DNA of 64,000 nucleotides from a virus. The notes beneath the pieces were generated by a model. It saw only the letters and a list, made by a program, of their open reading frames with translations. It was not told the DNA's origin and ran no database searches. Positions within the stretch are counted from its first letter, which is position 1, and every line of letters starts with the position of its first letter. The stretch spans positions 1-64,000 of the IMG/VR virus record IMGVR_UViG_3300033553_000842. One strand, given 5' to 3'. This document shows, in pieces, positions 21,570 through 30,692 of the stretch. Both the position numbers and the translations under genes were made by a program.

Positions 21570-23306
21570 ATGAGTGCCTATTTCAAAGAACTGGTCGACA
21601 GGATCGACTCCCGCTTCAGTATCGACTCCAAGGATATGTCCATTGGAGATTGGATCTGTGCCAACACCAAGCTGCGTTCGAGGCCGTTCACCTTCGACCG
21701 GTACCCGTTCCAGAAGGCGATTGCGGACGACATGCACCCGAACATGGATGTGGTGAAACCCTCTCAGGTGGGTCTGTCCGAGGTCCAAATCCGAAAGGCT
21801 CTCGCCTTTCTGGCCCGGAACCGCGGCACCTCACTGATCTTCACCATGCCGACGGACCAGATGTTCGAGCGGATGGCCGCGACCCGGATCCTGCCGATCG
21901 TCAAGGAGGAGAAGGTCTTCAACCTGGGAGACGATAAACCCACCCGGTCCAAGGGCCTGATGCAGATCGGCACCAGCTTCCTATACGCGACAGGTATGAA
22001 GGAGGGGGATGCCACCTCGATCTCGGCCGATGTCGTCCTCAACGATGAAATCGATCTGTCCGACCAGCAGATGCTGGCCCTGTTCAACTCGCGCCTGCAG
22101 AACTCGGACTGGAAGATCAACCAGCGCTTCTCGACGCCGACATTCCACTCCTTCGGGGTGGATGCGGGCTACCAGAAGTCGGACCAGCGCGAGTACATGT
22201 GCAAATGTGATGCCTGCAACCACTGGAACATCCCGGTTTTCTCGGAGTCTTTCGTGGACCTGCCCGGGCTTCCATCCGAGACCTCCCTGATGGAGATCGA
22301 CGAAAGCCTGATCGATGCCGGGATCATCAATCTCAACGATGGCCAGGTGGTCTGCGAGAAGTGTCGTGCCCCACTCGACCTCGGGCGCACCGAGAACCGT
22401 GAATGGGTCGCTCGGTTCGGGTCCCGGACGCACCACCGGGGATACCGGGTTAGCCCCTTCTCCACCGACCGGCTCTCCCCCGCCTACATCATCAGCCAGA
22501 TGTTCCGGTATCGGCAGAAGGACTACATGCGCGGTTTCCACAACACTGTGCTGGGTCAGGCGTATAACGCAGGTTCTGCCCGACTCTCGGAGGCCGAGAT
22601 CCTGGCATGTATCACGCCAGAGAAAAACACCCCGACCCCCGACCGCTCGAAACCCACCTGGATCGGGATCGACGTCGGTAAGACCTGCCACATGATCGTG
22701 TCCCAAGGAAACAGTCTCGAGGACCAGCGGTGTATCCTGTTCAAGTCCCTGCCGGTGGAGAAGTTGCTCGAAGAGGCCGAGATTATCCTCGAGACCTACA
22801 ACGTGATCGGGGGCTCGTGCGATCGACACCCCTACACCCCCACCGCGGACGCGCTGCGGGAGCTCTCGAAGGGTAAGATTCTCCCCATCGAGTACCGGGG
22901 GCAGAAAGACGTCAACCTGATCACCGATGCCCTCGACAAAGAGAAGGTCATGCACGGGCAGGTCAACAGAACGACGATGATCGATCTGATTGTCAAGGCG
23001 ATCCGCCTGGGCCGGATCTCGTTCTCAGGCTACGGCGAAAACCGGGCAACGATCCTTGAGCACTTCCAAGACATGGTCCGCGACGAGACCCCAGAGAAGC
23101 CCGCCACCTGGGTCAAGCTTACAGGCAATGACCACTTCTTTCACGCCGGAGCTTTCCTGGCGTCAGCAATCAAAATGAAGGAGTTGGAACACGGTCTCTA
23201 CAACGATGATCGGTCCACCGTGATGCTCACCGGGGTCAACATCGGGTCCGTTGTCCAGGGACCTTTCAACATTTCCAAGAAGCGACAGGGAATCGGATTT
23301 CGGTAG
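21570..23306 (+). CDS. terL: Terminase large subunit, lambda gpA-like
   Basis: 578 aa. ATP-driven DNA packaging motor with nuclease. Walker A-like KPSQVGLS (63-70) and Walker B VVLNDEID (155-162) form the ATPase; two CxxC pairs (Cys213/216 and Cys262/265) give the zinc element often seen in this family; the nuclease begins at WIGIDVGKTCH with Asp368. It is slightly shorter than lambda gpA (641 aa). The start is the ATG at 21570, although no ribosome-binding site is visible. First gene of the rightward late transcript. A separate small terminase gene was not identified. Confidence 0.92.
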   Translation: MSAYFKELVDRIDSRFSIDSKDMSIGDWICANTKLRSRPFTFDRYPFQKAIADDMHPNMDVVKPSQVGLSEVQIRKALAFLARNRGTSLIFTMPTDQMFERMAATRILPIVKEEKVFNLGDDKPTRSKGLMQIGTSFLYATGMKEGDATSISADVVLNDEIDLSDQQMLALFNSRLQNSDWKINQRFSTPTFHSFGVDAGYQKSDQREYMCKCDACNHWNIPVFSESFVDLPGLPSETSLMEIDESLIDAGIINLNDGQVVCEKCRAPLDLGRTENREWVARFGSRTHHRGYRVSPFSTDRLSPAYIISQMFRYRQKDYMRGFHNTVLGQAYNAGSARLSEAEILACITPEKNTPTPDRSKPTWIGIDVGKTCHMIVSQGNSLEDQRCILFKSLPVEKLLEEAEIILETYNVIGGSCDRHPYTPTADALRELSKGKILPIEYRGQKDVNLITDALDKEKVMHGQVNRTTMIDLIVKAIRLGRISFSGYGENRATILEHFQDMVRDETPEKPATWVKLTGNDHFFHAGAFLASAIKMKELEHGLYNDDRSTVMLTGVNIGSVVQGPFNISKKRQGIGFR

Positions 23307-23390
23307 AAAGTAATTGACTTTGTAAAAACCTAGTAACGACCCCTGCTACTCTGATATAAACCAGGTAATCGTCTATAGACCGGAAGTAAT

Positions 23391-24869
23391 ATGGCCCTGA
23401 ACGTACAGTCTCTCCTGAAGGTTATCCTGCCGAACAGGGCCAATCCCAAGGGGACGGCTCTGACCTCGACGTTCAACCCGTCGAACAGTGATAACATTCT
23501 TTCGCTCCCGACCTATCGGGATCACCTCCAAGATATTTTCGACACCCGACAAGCCTCAGACAGTCGAGCTCTGCTGAAGAGCCTCTTTGTCCATGACCCG
23601 GATGTCTCTGCCGCCGTCAACGCCTTCCTCACCGTGGCCAATACCGAGCCGGTCTTCGTCTGCAAAGACCTGGACGGGGTAATTGACCGAGATGCTCAGA
23701 AGGATCTGAACGTCCTGATCGCGGCCCTGACCACGCGGTTTGATTACAAGAACGGCTTCGAGCTGCGCCCGAGCTTAAGGGCAATCTCGGAGAGCATGCG
23801 CTACATGGTCCTCTTGCGGGGCTCAGTTTCGGCCGAACTGGTCCTGAACAAGCAAAAGCTCCCCAACAACATCCGGATCGTGGACTCTGCCACACTCGAA
23901 TGGTTCGAGAAAGAGGCCGGCAGCTTTAAGCCCCAGCAGAGCCCCCCTTCATCGAACGAGAAGATCTCACTGGATATCCCCACGTTCTTCATCTCGTTCT
24001 TCCGTCGGGACCCCACCTCGATCTACAGCTATTCCCCGTTCGTGTCCTCGATCAATACGGTCGCCGCCCGCCAGCAGGTCATCAACGATCTATACCGGAT
24101 TATGCGCTTCACAGGATACCCCCGGATCGAGATCACGGTTCTCGAAGACGTCCTGATGAAGAGTGCCCCCAGCGAGATTACTTCGGACCCGAAGAAGAAA
24201 GCTTCCTGGGTCTCAACACAGATCCAGTCGCTGACAGCCCAGTTATCTGATCTGCAGCCTGAACAGGCGTTTGTCCACACAAATGCAATGCAAGCCAAGA
24301 TCCTGAATGACAAGAACCCTGGTATGGGGATCAACGTCGACAGCATCATCTCGGCCCTGAACGCTCAAAACCAAGCAGCGCTACGCACCATGTCCACAAT
24401 CCTGGGCCGGGGCGAGAGCGGCGTGAACACAGCTTCCGTCGAGGCGCGGTTGTTTACGATGACCGCCGAAGAGATCAACGAACCCGTTGGTGAGCTCTGG
24501 TCCCAGATGCTGACAATGTCGATCCGCATGCTGGGGCATGAAGAGATTACGGTCCACTGCTCCTTCACCCCTGCCGAGATGCGCCCCTCCCTGGAGTTGG
24601 AAGCCCAGCTCTCGATGCGCCAGGCCCGGCTCCTCGCTGATCTTTCCGAAGGTCTGATCACTGACGATGAATACCACTTGAAGATGTACAGCCGGATCCG
24701 GCCAGACACGGCTCCTGAGCTCTCGGGCACCAAATTCTACAACGCCCCCGCCGCGTCAGCTGAGCCTGGAGGAGACCAACCTTCTGCGATCGAGAAGACC
24801 ACCAGCCCCGAGGGCGGAAAGCCCGCCGGAAACGGGAACCAGGTGACCCCGAAAAAATCGTCCAAGTAA
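23391..24869 (+). CDS. Portal protein
   Basis: 492 aa, located between terminase and protease as portals are. Features consistent with the family are the helical DIFDTRQASDSRALLKSLFV and DPDVSAAVNAFLTVANTEPV, the central GYPRIEITVLEDVLMKSAP, and a C-terminal charged, proline-rich tail. It should form the dodecameric DNA gate at one capsid vertex. The ATG follows GGAAG. The upstream 84 bases hold TTGACT, TATAAA and the palindrome GTCTATAGAC, but no well-spaced promoter. Confidence 0.82.
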   Translation: MALNVQSLLKVILPNRANPKGTALTSTFNPSNSDNILSLPTYRDHLQDIFDTRQASDSRALLKSLFVHDPDVSAAVNAFLTVANTEPVFVCKDLDGVIDRDAQKDLNVLIAALTTRFDYKNGFELRPSLRAISESMRYMVLLRGSVSAELVLNKQKLPNNIRIVDSATLEWFEKEAGSFKPQQSPPSSNEKISLDIPTFFISFFRRDPTSIYSYSPFVSSINTVAARQQVINDLYRIMRFTGYPRIEITVLEDVLMKSAPSEITSDPKKKASWVSTQIQSLTAQLSDLQPEQAFVHTNAMQAKILNDKNPGMGINVDSIISALNAQNQAALRTMSTILGRGESGVNTASVEARLFTMTAEEINEPVGELWSQMLTMSIRMLGHEEITVHCSFTPAEMRPSLELEAQLSMRQARLLADLSEGLITDDEYHLKMYSRIRPDTAPELSGTKFYNAPAASAEPGGDQPSAIEKTTSPEGGKPAGNGNQVTPKKSSK

Positions 24870-24873
24870 TGCT

Positions 24874-24901
24874 TTGACACAACGTACCAATAACATGTAA
24901 T
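24874..24901 (+). promoter_or_regulatory. Sigma70-type promoter before the protease-scaffold gene
   Basis: TTGACA (24874-24879), 16-base spacer, TGTAAT (24896-24901). It lies right after the portal stop and 38 bases before the next start, so it could boost capsid gene expression. Confidence 0.6.
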
Positions 24902-24939
24902 TTCCCAGTTAACCAAAGTTGTAAAGTGAACCACTCATA

Positions 24940-26058
24940 ATGTCCGACGTCGCAAAACTCTCTGACTACCGCCAGCAGCGCAAGCGGCTGGACGTCACTG
25001 ATGACATGCTGGAACAAATCCAGTTCGTGGCCGATACGGATATGTCTGCAAACGACATCGTCGTCTTCGAGGCGACAGCTGTGAACACGCTGCCCTTGAA
25101 TAAGTCGGGATCGATCTTCGACAAAGGTAAGATCACCCGCTCGACGCTTGTCGCAATGGCCGACAGTGTGAACAGCAAGAATGAATCGGTTCCGCTTCAC
25201 ACGTTGCATATGCAAGGCCAGGAACTCCCGGTGGGAAAAGTATTCCACGCTTATGTTCAGGACCTGCCCGATGGCCAGTCCGAGCTTCGGGCCCAGTTCT
25301 ATATCCCGAAGACTGACGCGGCCCTGATCGAGAAGGTCAACCTTGGCATCCTCGATGAGGTCTCCATCGGTCTGAAGTCTGAAAAGCTGCTCTGCTCAAA
25401 GTGTGGCTTTGACTATTTCTCGGATGATGCGGACTTCATGCATCTCTGGGATCGGACCTGCGACAACGAACACACTATCGGTGAGGACGGAACCCACGCG
25501 GTTCTTCAGGGGCTCGACTCCTGGATGGAGCTATCTCTCGTCAGCCGAGGTGCAGCATCCAACGCAAAGATCCACGGCCGTGCCGCCCGGGTCATGCCAA
25601 AAGAGCAACAGGACCGCATCGCGGCCTCCGGGTACAGCCCTGACGCTGTGACACTGTTCGCATCACCAACCAAACTGAAAGAGGATACGTCCATGACAGG
25701 AAAACCGGAGGCCCCCAAGGCCCCTGCGGCCTCCGAGGCAGAATTTGATGCCAAGGTCGCTTTCGCTGAGCTTTCGACGAAGTTCGACACGCTCATTGAA
25801 ACTCTCACCCCGGAGCCAGAAGCCAAACCCCAAGAAGATCCAGCTGCTGTAGCTCTTGAAGCTGCAAACGCGACAATCGAAGAGCTGAAAGCTTCAGTCG
25901 AAGAACTGAAAACTTCGGTCGCTGAACTGGGTAAAGCCAAGCCAGCTGATTTCGCCAAGGAACTTCCTGAAGGCGGCGTGTCGGCCTCGGCCATCTCCGA
26001 TGCAGAGAAGGGCCGTAAGCTGCCTAACTTTGCAGCATTCAAATCCCGCACATCCTAA
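24940..26058 (+). CDS. Prohead maturation protease fused to scaffold
   Basis: 372 aa. The N-terminal half is a U35/HK97-type serine protease: His87/His90 in VPLHTLHMQ, the catalytic Ser142 in LDEVSIGLKS, and the family strand WMELSLVSRGA (195-205). A zinc-knuckle-like insert (Cys152, Cys155, Cys174, His178) separates these. The C-terminal part from about 235 is charged, alanine-rich and ends in a coiled coil (ATIEELKASVEELKTSVAEL), as in scaffolding proteins that the protease later removes. No ribosome-binding site is evident before the ATG. Confidence 0.85.
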   Translation: MSDVAKLSDYRQQRKRLDVTDDMLEQIQFVADTDMSANDIVVFEATAVNTLPLNKSGSIFDKGKITRSTLVAMADSVNSKNESVPLHTLHMQGQELPVGKVFHAYVQDLPDGQSELRAQFYIPKTDAALIEKVNLGILDEVSIGLKSEKLLCSKCGFDYFSDDADFMHLWDRTCDNEHTIGEDGTHAVLQGLDSWMELSLVSRGAASNAKIHGRAARVMPKEQQDRIAASGYSPDAVTLFASPTKLKEDTSMTGKPEAPKAPAASEAEFDAKVAFAELSTKFDTLIETLTPEPEAKPQEDPAAVALEAANATIEELKASVEELKTSVAELGKAKPADFAKELPEGGVSASAISDAEKGRKLPNFAAFKSRTS

Positions 26059-26072
26059 GAAAGGACTGAACC

Positions 26073-26492
26073 ATGATCGGTGAAGGTATCTCCCACCGCG
26101 GCCTCATTTCCGAGGTTTTCCACTTCCCCTTCTACGTTACCGGCGCAGTCACTGCTGCTGACGTAGGCAAGGCTGTCACCTATGACACAGCCACAGCCAA
26201 AGCGGTCAAACTGGCTGGTGCCGGCGACCGCGTGATCGGTGTCCTCGTATCTTACGAAGACCGGATTGTTGAAGGTGTCAAAGTCGGCACCGTTGCGCTC
26301 AAAGGCGGCTTCGGTATGACAAAAGCTGCAGGCACAGCCGCGATCGTTGTCGGTGACACAGTTGTCGGCTCAGCCACTGCTGGCCACGTCGGTCCCCGTC
26401 GTAACGCTGGCGATACTGCCAATGAACCTGACCTCAGCTCCAATGTTGTGACAGCCGTATCCGGCGACGACATTGAAGTGCTCATTCTGTAA
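26073..26492 (+). CDS. Head decoration / capsid-stabilising protein
   Basis: 139 aa, between protease and major capsid protein, the usual place for a decoration protein. The sequence is strand-rich and full of Gly, Ala and Val (VTAADVGKAVTYDTATAKAV; VKVGTVALKGGFGM), as in DUF2190-type cement proteins that trimerise on the outside of the capsid. ATG behind GAAAGGA. Confidence 0.8.
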   Translation: MIGEGISHRGLISEVFHFPFYVTGAVTAADVGKAVTYDTATAKAVKLAGAGDRVIGVLVSYEDRIVEGVKVGTVALKGGFGMTKAAGTAAIVVGDTVVGSATAGHVGPRRNAGDTANEPDLSSNVVTAVSGDDIEVLIL

Positions 26493-26504
26493 GGAGAACC
26501 CCAG

Positions 26505-27692
26505 ATGAAAGATCTCATCGATCTGAAGAAACGTCCGGTCGAGGAAGTCATCGCTGGCCTCCAATCGGACAGCCGTGGTACTTCCACGGAAGCCGGCACT
26601 GCCCTGGTGAACGCTGCAAAAGACCACGGTCTGAACCTGCGTGATTACCTGACCCTGGCTGTCGACACCCGCGCTGGCGAGTTTGCGGAGCAAGCGCATA
26701 ACGCCAAATTGAGCGGCTATGAACTGGCTGTTGCTGCCTTGGGTCTACCCTCGCGCAACGACTTCAACGAAGGCGTTCTGTTGCAGGCGTCGTCCGAGAG
26801 CTTCCAGAAATACCCCGGTACCCGGGCGATGTTCCCTGAAGTGATCGACGATATGTTGCGCTGGAAGGACCGTCAGGACACGCTGGAAACAGTCGCGCCC
26901 CTGCTGTCGCAATCCCGCACAATCACCGGCACCGAACTGTTGTCGACGGTTGTCCTGGACGATAGCTCGGAACGCGGTACCCAGACCGTGCCTGAGCTCT
27001 CGAACATCCCAGTTCGTACCATCCGCACCAGCCAACAGTCGGTGCAGATGTTCAAGCATGGCTCGGCCTACCGGACTTCCTACGAGTTCAACCGCCGCGC
27101 CACGCTCGACATCCTGACGCCCTACGCGACCCGCGTTGCGCGTGAGCTGGAAATCAGCAAGGTCAAGGCCGCGACGAATGTCCTCATCAATGGTGATGGC
27201 GTGAACGCAGCTGCAACCAGTGAGAACATCACCGCCTATGGCGGCGATCTGACCGGTGGTAAGACCCTGCAGCACAACTACAAGGCTCTGGCCAAGTGGT
27301 TGATGAAGATGGCCAAGGACATGGTTCCTGCTGACGTGATCGTAGGCAACTACGACATGTTCGTTGAACTGCTGTTCATGTTCACCCCCAACCTGGCCTC
27401 GGACAAGAACGAAGCCCGCGAACTGGCCATGTCCGGTGCCCCAGGTGTGAACCTGCAGCTGCCGATCATGAACAACGCGGTTCAGTTCGTGCTGTCCAGC
27501 GGTATGCCTGCGGGCAAACTGATGGCCTTCAACCGTGGTGAAACTCTGGAAGAGCTGATCGAAGCTGGTTCGATCATCTCCGAGAGCGAGAACGCGATCC
27601 GCAACCAGTCGATCACTTATGTCCGCACAGAAACCTCCGGTTTCCGTCTGGCCTTCGGTGACACGCGCCGGATCCTCGACACCACAGCGTAA
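26505..27692 (+). CDS. Major capsid protein
   Basis: 395 aa with HK97-fold character. The N-terminal helical part is followed by the main domain (SRTITGTELLSTVVLDDSS, YRTSYEFNRRATLDILTPYA, INGDGVNAAATSENITAYGG) and a C-terminal strand set ending GFRLAFGDTRRILDTTA. An E-loop and P-domain helix (TPYATRVARELEISKVKAAT) fit. Strong ribosome-binding site (AAGGAG). A strong terminator follows, consistent with the highest expression in the block. Confidence 0.88.
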   Translation: MKDLIDLKKRPVEEVIAGLQSDSRGTSTEAGTALVNAAKDHGLNLRDYLTLAVDTRAGEFAEQAHNAKLSGYELAVAALGLPSRNDFNEGVLLQASSESFQKYPGTRAMFPEVIDDMLRWKDRQDTLETVAPLLSQSRTITGTELLSTVVLDDSSERGTQTVPELSNIPVRTIRTSQQSVQMFKHGSAYRTSYEFNRRATLDILTPYATRVARELEISKVKAATNVLINGDGVNAAATSENITAYGGDLTGGKTLQHNYKALAKWLMKMAKDMVPADVIVGNYDMFVELLFMFTPNLASDKNEARELAMSGAPGVNLQLPIMNNAVQFVLSSGMPAGKLMAFNRGETLEELIEAGSIISESENAIRNQSITYVRTETSGFRLAFGDTRRILDTTA

Positions 27693-27714
27693 GGCTTGAC
27701 CTAGCACCCTTAAC

Positions 27715-27748
27715 GGGCCCGCTCACCAGGGGTGGGCGGGCCCTTTTT
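27715..27748 (+). terminator. Rho-independent terminator after the capsid gene
   Basis: 13-bp stem (GGGCCCGCTCACC paired with GGTGGGCGGGCCC, one wobble) and TTTTT. It may reduce transcription of the downstream connector genes relative to capsid. Confidence 0.88.
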
Positions 27749-27767
27749 CATTCTGATGGAGATAGAA

Positions 27768-28058
27768 ATGAAACTCATCGCAAAGACCACCGGGGCGTTC
27801 ATGTTGATCGACCCTTATACTGGAGACGAGCTGGACGCGACCCGCCCCTCAGTCGTGACCCAGTCCCCCTTCATTGAACAGCGCAGTGCCGCGGGCCAGA
27901 TCAAAGTTCTGGAAACAGATCTGTCCAATGACGCGACCGACGAGGATTTCCTCGAGTTCTGGAAAGAGAACCAGAAAAGCGCCGTAGATGCCTACCTCTC
28001 AGCCCTGTCGCCAGATCCTGAGCCGAAGAAGAAAGCTGCTCCAGCGAAGAAAGACTAA
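27768..28058 (+). CDS. Small head-region protein, 96 aa
   Basis: ATG at 27768 behind GGAG. N-terminal MKLIAKTTGAFMLIDPYTGD, a linker, an acidic helix (EDFLEFWKENQKSAVDAYL) and a lysine-rich tail (PKKKAAPAKKD). Proteins of this size after the major capsid protein are common and may assist assembly. No family assigned. Confidence 0.7.
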   Translation: MKLIAKTTGAFMLIDPYTGDELDATRPSVVTQSPFIEQRSAAGQIKVLETDLSNDATDEDFLEFWKENQKSAVDAYLSALSPDPEPKKKAAPAKKD

Positions 28059-28061
28059 TCC

Positions 28062-28751
28062 ATGTGGAAGCTCGCCAATAAAGACGCGACCTTGACGATC
28101 GACTATACCGTCGACGGCGAGTTTGTCACACCCTCATCGGCAGAGTACACCGTGCTCCGCGCCGACGGGACCGTCGTTGCTTCAGGCACCCTCCCAGCCC
28201 AAAGCACGACGGAACCACTGGTCCTTCTGGCGGTGAACAACACTGTCTCGGGGGAGTATGACACCCAGTTCGTCCGGATCGATTTCGTTTTCGACGGACG
28301 GGAATACAGCCAGCAAAGTACGGTCTATTTCTCAGCGTTCATTCCACTGACGGCCACCGCCGGCCAAGTGAGGGGGGCCCTCGGCCTAGACCGGGTTGAG
28401 CTGCCGGATGAATCCGTCGGGATCTACGAGGCATACTTTAATCTCCGCTGGTCTGAGGGAGAAGCCTTCAAAGCTGCCTTGATCTCGGGGGGCCGTATCG
28501 CGCAAGCCGCAAATGAGGCGGTGGTCCTGAGGGCCGCGCTGGATATCTGCGGATCAATCGAGATGCGGACACATATCTACGTGAAGTCTGAAGACAGCCT
28601 GGTGCAACGCAGCACGAAAATTGATTTTGACAAACTGGCTCAGAGCCTCGAGTCCAAACTGGCAGATCGGATCAACCTGGCTACAGGGGTCACGGTCAAC
28701 GAAACTGTCCTGTTTGCCCTGAGCACTCCAGCGGATCCATTTACCGGATGA
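28062..28751 (+). CDS. Head-tail connector/adaptor protein
   Basis: 229 aa. The N-terminal ~95 residues are Ig-like strands (ATLTIDYTVDGEFVTPSSAE). The C-terminal part (GQVRGALGLDRVELPDESV then a helical run) resembles gp6-like adaptors that sit below the portal. The gene is in the usual position. Precise role inferred from order. Confidence 0.65.
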   Translation: MWKLANKDATLTIDYTVDGEFVTPSSAEYTVLRADGTVVASGTLPAQSTTEPLVLLAVNNTVSGEYDTQFVRIDFVFDGREYSQQSTVYFSAFIPLTATAGQVRGALGLDRVELPDESVGIYEAYFNLRWSEGEAFKAALISGGRIAQAANEAVVLRAALDICGSIEMRTHIYVKSEDSLVQRSTKIDFDKLAQSLESKLADRINLATGVTVNETVLFALSTPADPFTG

Positions 28752-29248
28752 TTTCTCCTCGTCTCACAAAGACGTTTCGCACGTCAGCCGGAGCCAAGTT
28801 TAAGGGCTTGCTCTCGGACCCAGAGGATCGCTGGGACGGGGATGAACTCCGTGCGCGGCGCATGCTCAGGGTGGATCCAAAGGTACCTCTGGTCACCGGG
28901 GACGTCATCAAGGGGGATGGAAGTGAGTATCTGATTTTCTCACACAGCCATCGAACCCATGAGAACCGCTTTCTGGCTTTTGAAGTGACCCATCGACTGA
29001 CCTGGATCAGACGCCAGAAGGTGATCGATCCCGTCACCAAGATGTCCAAGGGGGACGCTGAAACAACTATATCCTCGGCTGTGCCTGTGACCGTTGAACC
29101 CACCGGGGTGATCGAGGTGCAAGGCACAGAGCGGAACCGCTACACTCTCCGGGCCCCAGGCATCTTCCAGAAGGGAGACCGGATCGGCCCCTATACGGTC
29201 CAGACTGTCAGCACCATCTTTGGAGCGTCCATCATGGGGGCTGTCTAA
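28748..29248 (+). CDS. Head-closure (stopper)-type neck protein
   Basis: 166 aa, overlapping its neighbours by 4 and 1 bp. Strand-rich barrel-like sequence (VTGDVIKGDGSEYLIFSHSH; FEVTHRLTWIRRQKVIDP), typical of head-closure proteins in the second connector position. Function from gene order. Confidence 0.6.
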   Translation: MISPRLTKTFRTSAGAKFKGLLSDPEDRWDGDELRARRMLRVDPKVPLVTGDVIKGDGSEYLIFSHSHRTHENRFLAFEVTHRLTWIRRQKVIDPVTKMSKGDAETTISSAVPVTVEPTGVIEVQGTERNRYTLRAPGIFQKGDRIGPYTVQTVSTIFGASIMGAV

Positions 29249-29964
29249 TGGCCCGCAAGTTTGGCGAAAACCTCGGAGAGTTCTTTCACGAAGCATTCAA
29301 CAGCACCTTCTTTTTGAAGGTGCTGAACAACAAGTACGAGATCGAAGAGGATCTCGAGATCCAATATGACAAGTTTTTTCGAGACATGGCCGCTATGGTC
29401 GGGGGCCAATCAGCTCCCCGGCAACTGGGGGTTAGCTGGGCTGACATAAGCCAGAGCTGGGACGATCGTAAGGTCAAAGCGGGGGTAACAAGTAACCCCG
29501 GGGACAACGCCTTTTACCGCGGGCTTACCGCGGCCTCGAATAGTTATCACGCTGAGCTCAGGAACCTGAACACCAGAGAGATCTATGGGGATATACGGGT
29601 CAATATCGGCTCGGTTAAAGCCCAAGGAGCCTTTGGTAAAGGATCGAGTAGACGGACGGTTCGAACCGATCTCAACCGGCTCAGCACAAAGGGCAACGTA
29701 CTTCGTTACGGGGGTTCTTTTGCCTCCATCGACAACTTCTTCAATACCTCTTTGGGGTTTGATGCATTTGAATATGTTAAGTCTGCCGAAGATGTCTTGG
29801 ACGGACTTCCTGAGCGGGTTGAGTTAATCACTGGCGTCAACGAGGGCCTTTACGGAACCAAAGGGGGTCACGGGATCACCCGGCCGTTCATGATCCCGAT
29901 GATGAAATATTATACCGACGTTGTTCTGAAAGACGTCTTTATCAAGAGTGTGAATAAACGATGA
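29248..29964 (+). CDS. Neck / tail-completion protein (HK97 gp10-like)
   Basis: 238 aa. Third connector gene. Contains GGQSAPRQLGVSWADISQSW and a basic stretch RRTVRTDLNRLSTK. Position and length match neck proteins of the HK97 gp10 kind, which link head closure and tail terminator. TAATG junction with the previous gene. Confidence 0.6.
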   Translation: MARKFGENLGEFFHEAFNSTFFLKVLNNKYEIEEDLEIQYDKFFRDMAAMVGGQSAPRQLGVSWADISQSWDDRKVKAGVTSNPGDNAFYRGLTAASNSYHAELRNLNTREIYGDIRVNIGSVKAQGAFGKGSSRRTVRTDLNRLSTKGNVLRYGGSFASIDNFFNTSLGFDAFEYVKSAEDVLDGLPERVELITGVNEGLYGTKGGHGITRPFMIPMMKYYTDVVLKDVFIKSVNKR

Positions 29965-30395
29965 AAAACCCATACCGAGATATTCAAGCATCCCTGTTGC
30001 GCTTCGCGGCCGAGTTCGCCAATGACAACGACCTAGATGCCATCAACCTCGATGCACACGCCACGCCATCCTCCTGGCCTGAACGCAATTTCGTTGGACC
30101 TAGCGAGATGATGATTGACTTTGGGGAGAACGAGATCACCGTGTCTCTCGCCTATGTGATCTCGACCCGGGACGACACGAACCTTTTCGAGATGGACCGT
30201 CTGGTCAACCTCCTGGTCAACAAACTGGTTCTTGGAAACAAGATCATGGTCTTTGATGCGGTGGCCGGCACCCCTAAGGGTCACCTGATCACCCGGGGAT
30301 CGCTGCGGGCCGGAACGGTGTTGAACACCGAGACCCAACCCGCAAGGCCTGTTTTCGTCAGCTTGATTTCTGACCTGATGCTGCTTCGGAGCTGA
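29961..30395 (+). CDS. Tail terminator protein
   Basis: 144 aa, the last connector before the tail tube gene. The pattern of an N-terminal helix (DIQASLLRFAAEF), strands (ITVSLAYVISTRDDTNLF) and a C-terminal strand pair (PVFVSLISDLMLL) fits tail terminators that cap the tube. Its last 38 bp overlap the antisense Arc-like gene. Confidence 0.6.
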   Translation: MKNPYRDIQASLLRFAAEFANDNDLDAINLDAHATPSSWPERNFVGPSEMMIDFGENEITVSLAYVISTRDDTNLFEMDRLVNLLVNKLVLGNKIMVFDAVAGTPKGHLITRGSLRAGTVLNTETQPARPVFVSLISDLMLLRS

Positions 30396-30558
30396 TCTTC
30401 CGATCACGATTAACCGAGGCATCGATCCCCCGCTCCATCAGAATCCTGGACTCTTCGCTTAGAGAGCGCCCGTTCACCTCAGAGCGGGCGTCGATCTGGG
30501 CCTTGAGTTCAGGGGGGACCCGAACAGTGTACCCGACGTAGTGTTTCTTGCTTGCCAT
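30358..30558 (-). CDS. Arc-family ribbon-helix-helix regulator
   Basis: 66 aa. Residues 7-45 match the Arc/MetJ ribbon-helix-helix pattern: YTVRVPPELKAQIDARSEVN, GRSLSEESRILMERGI. Such proteins dimerise and bind operators through the N-terminal strand. It is alone on the minus strand inside the rightward late region, has AGGAG before the ATG and its own promoter (30586-30614), and overlaps the tail terminator gene by 38 bp. It looks like a lysogenically expressed regulator or moron. Target unknown. Confidence 0.85.
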   Translation of the reverse strand: MASKKHYVGYTVRVPPELKAQIDARSEVNGRSLSEESRILMERGIDASVNRDRKISSEAASGQKSS

Positions 30559-30585
30559 GGTAATCTCCTATCATTGACTGAACCA

Positions 30586-30614
30586 AGTATAGTAGACGCA
30601 CTGAAATTAACCAA
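30586..30614 (-). promoter_or_regulatory. Promoter of the Arc-like gene
   Basis: On the minus strand TTGGTT (30609-30614), 17-base spacer and TATACT (30586-30591), 28 bases upstream of the Arc-like ATG. The surrounding 130 bases are AT-rich. A rightward promoter for the tail genes may also lie here. Confidence 0.55.
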
Positions 30615-30692
30615 TTAAAACCTTTTGAGAATTGTGGTTCCTTAAGTATATTGCAGATCAACACTTACGGAAAACAACCAAAGGAGCTCCCC

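Noticed and set aside
21981-22955. 324-aa ORF on the minus strand
   Set aside because: Complement of the terminase gene; composition mirrors its codons.
26745-27707. 320-aa ORF on the minus strand
   Set aside because: Complement of the major capsid gene; Gln/His/Arg-rich composition typical of a shadow frame.
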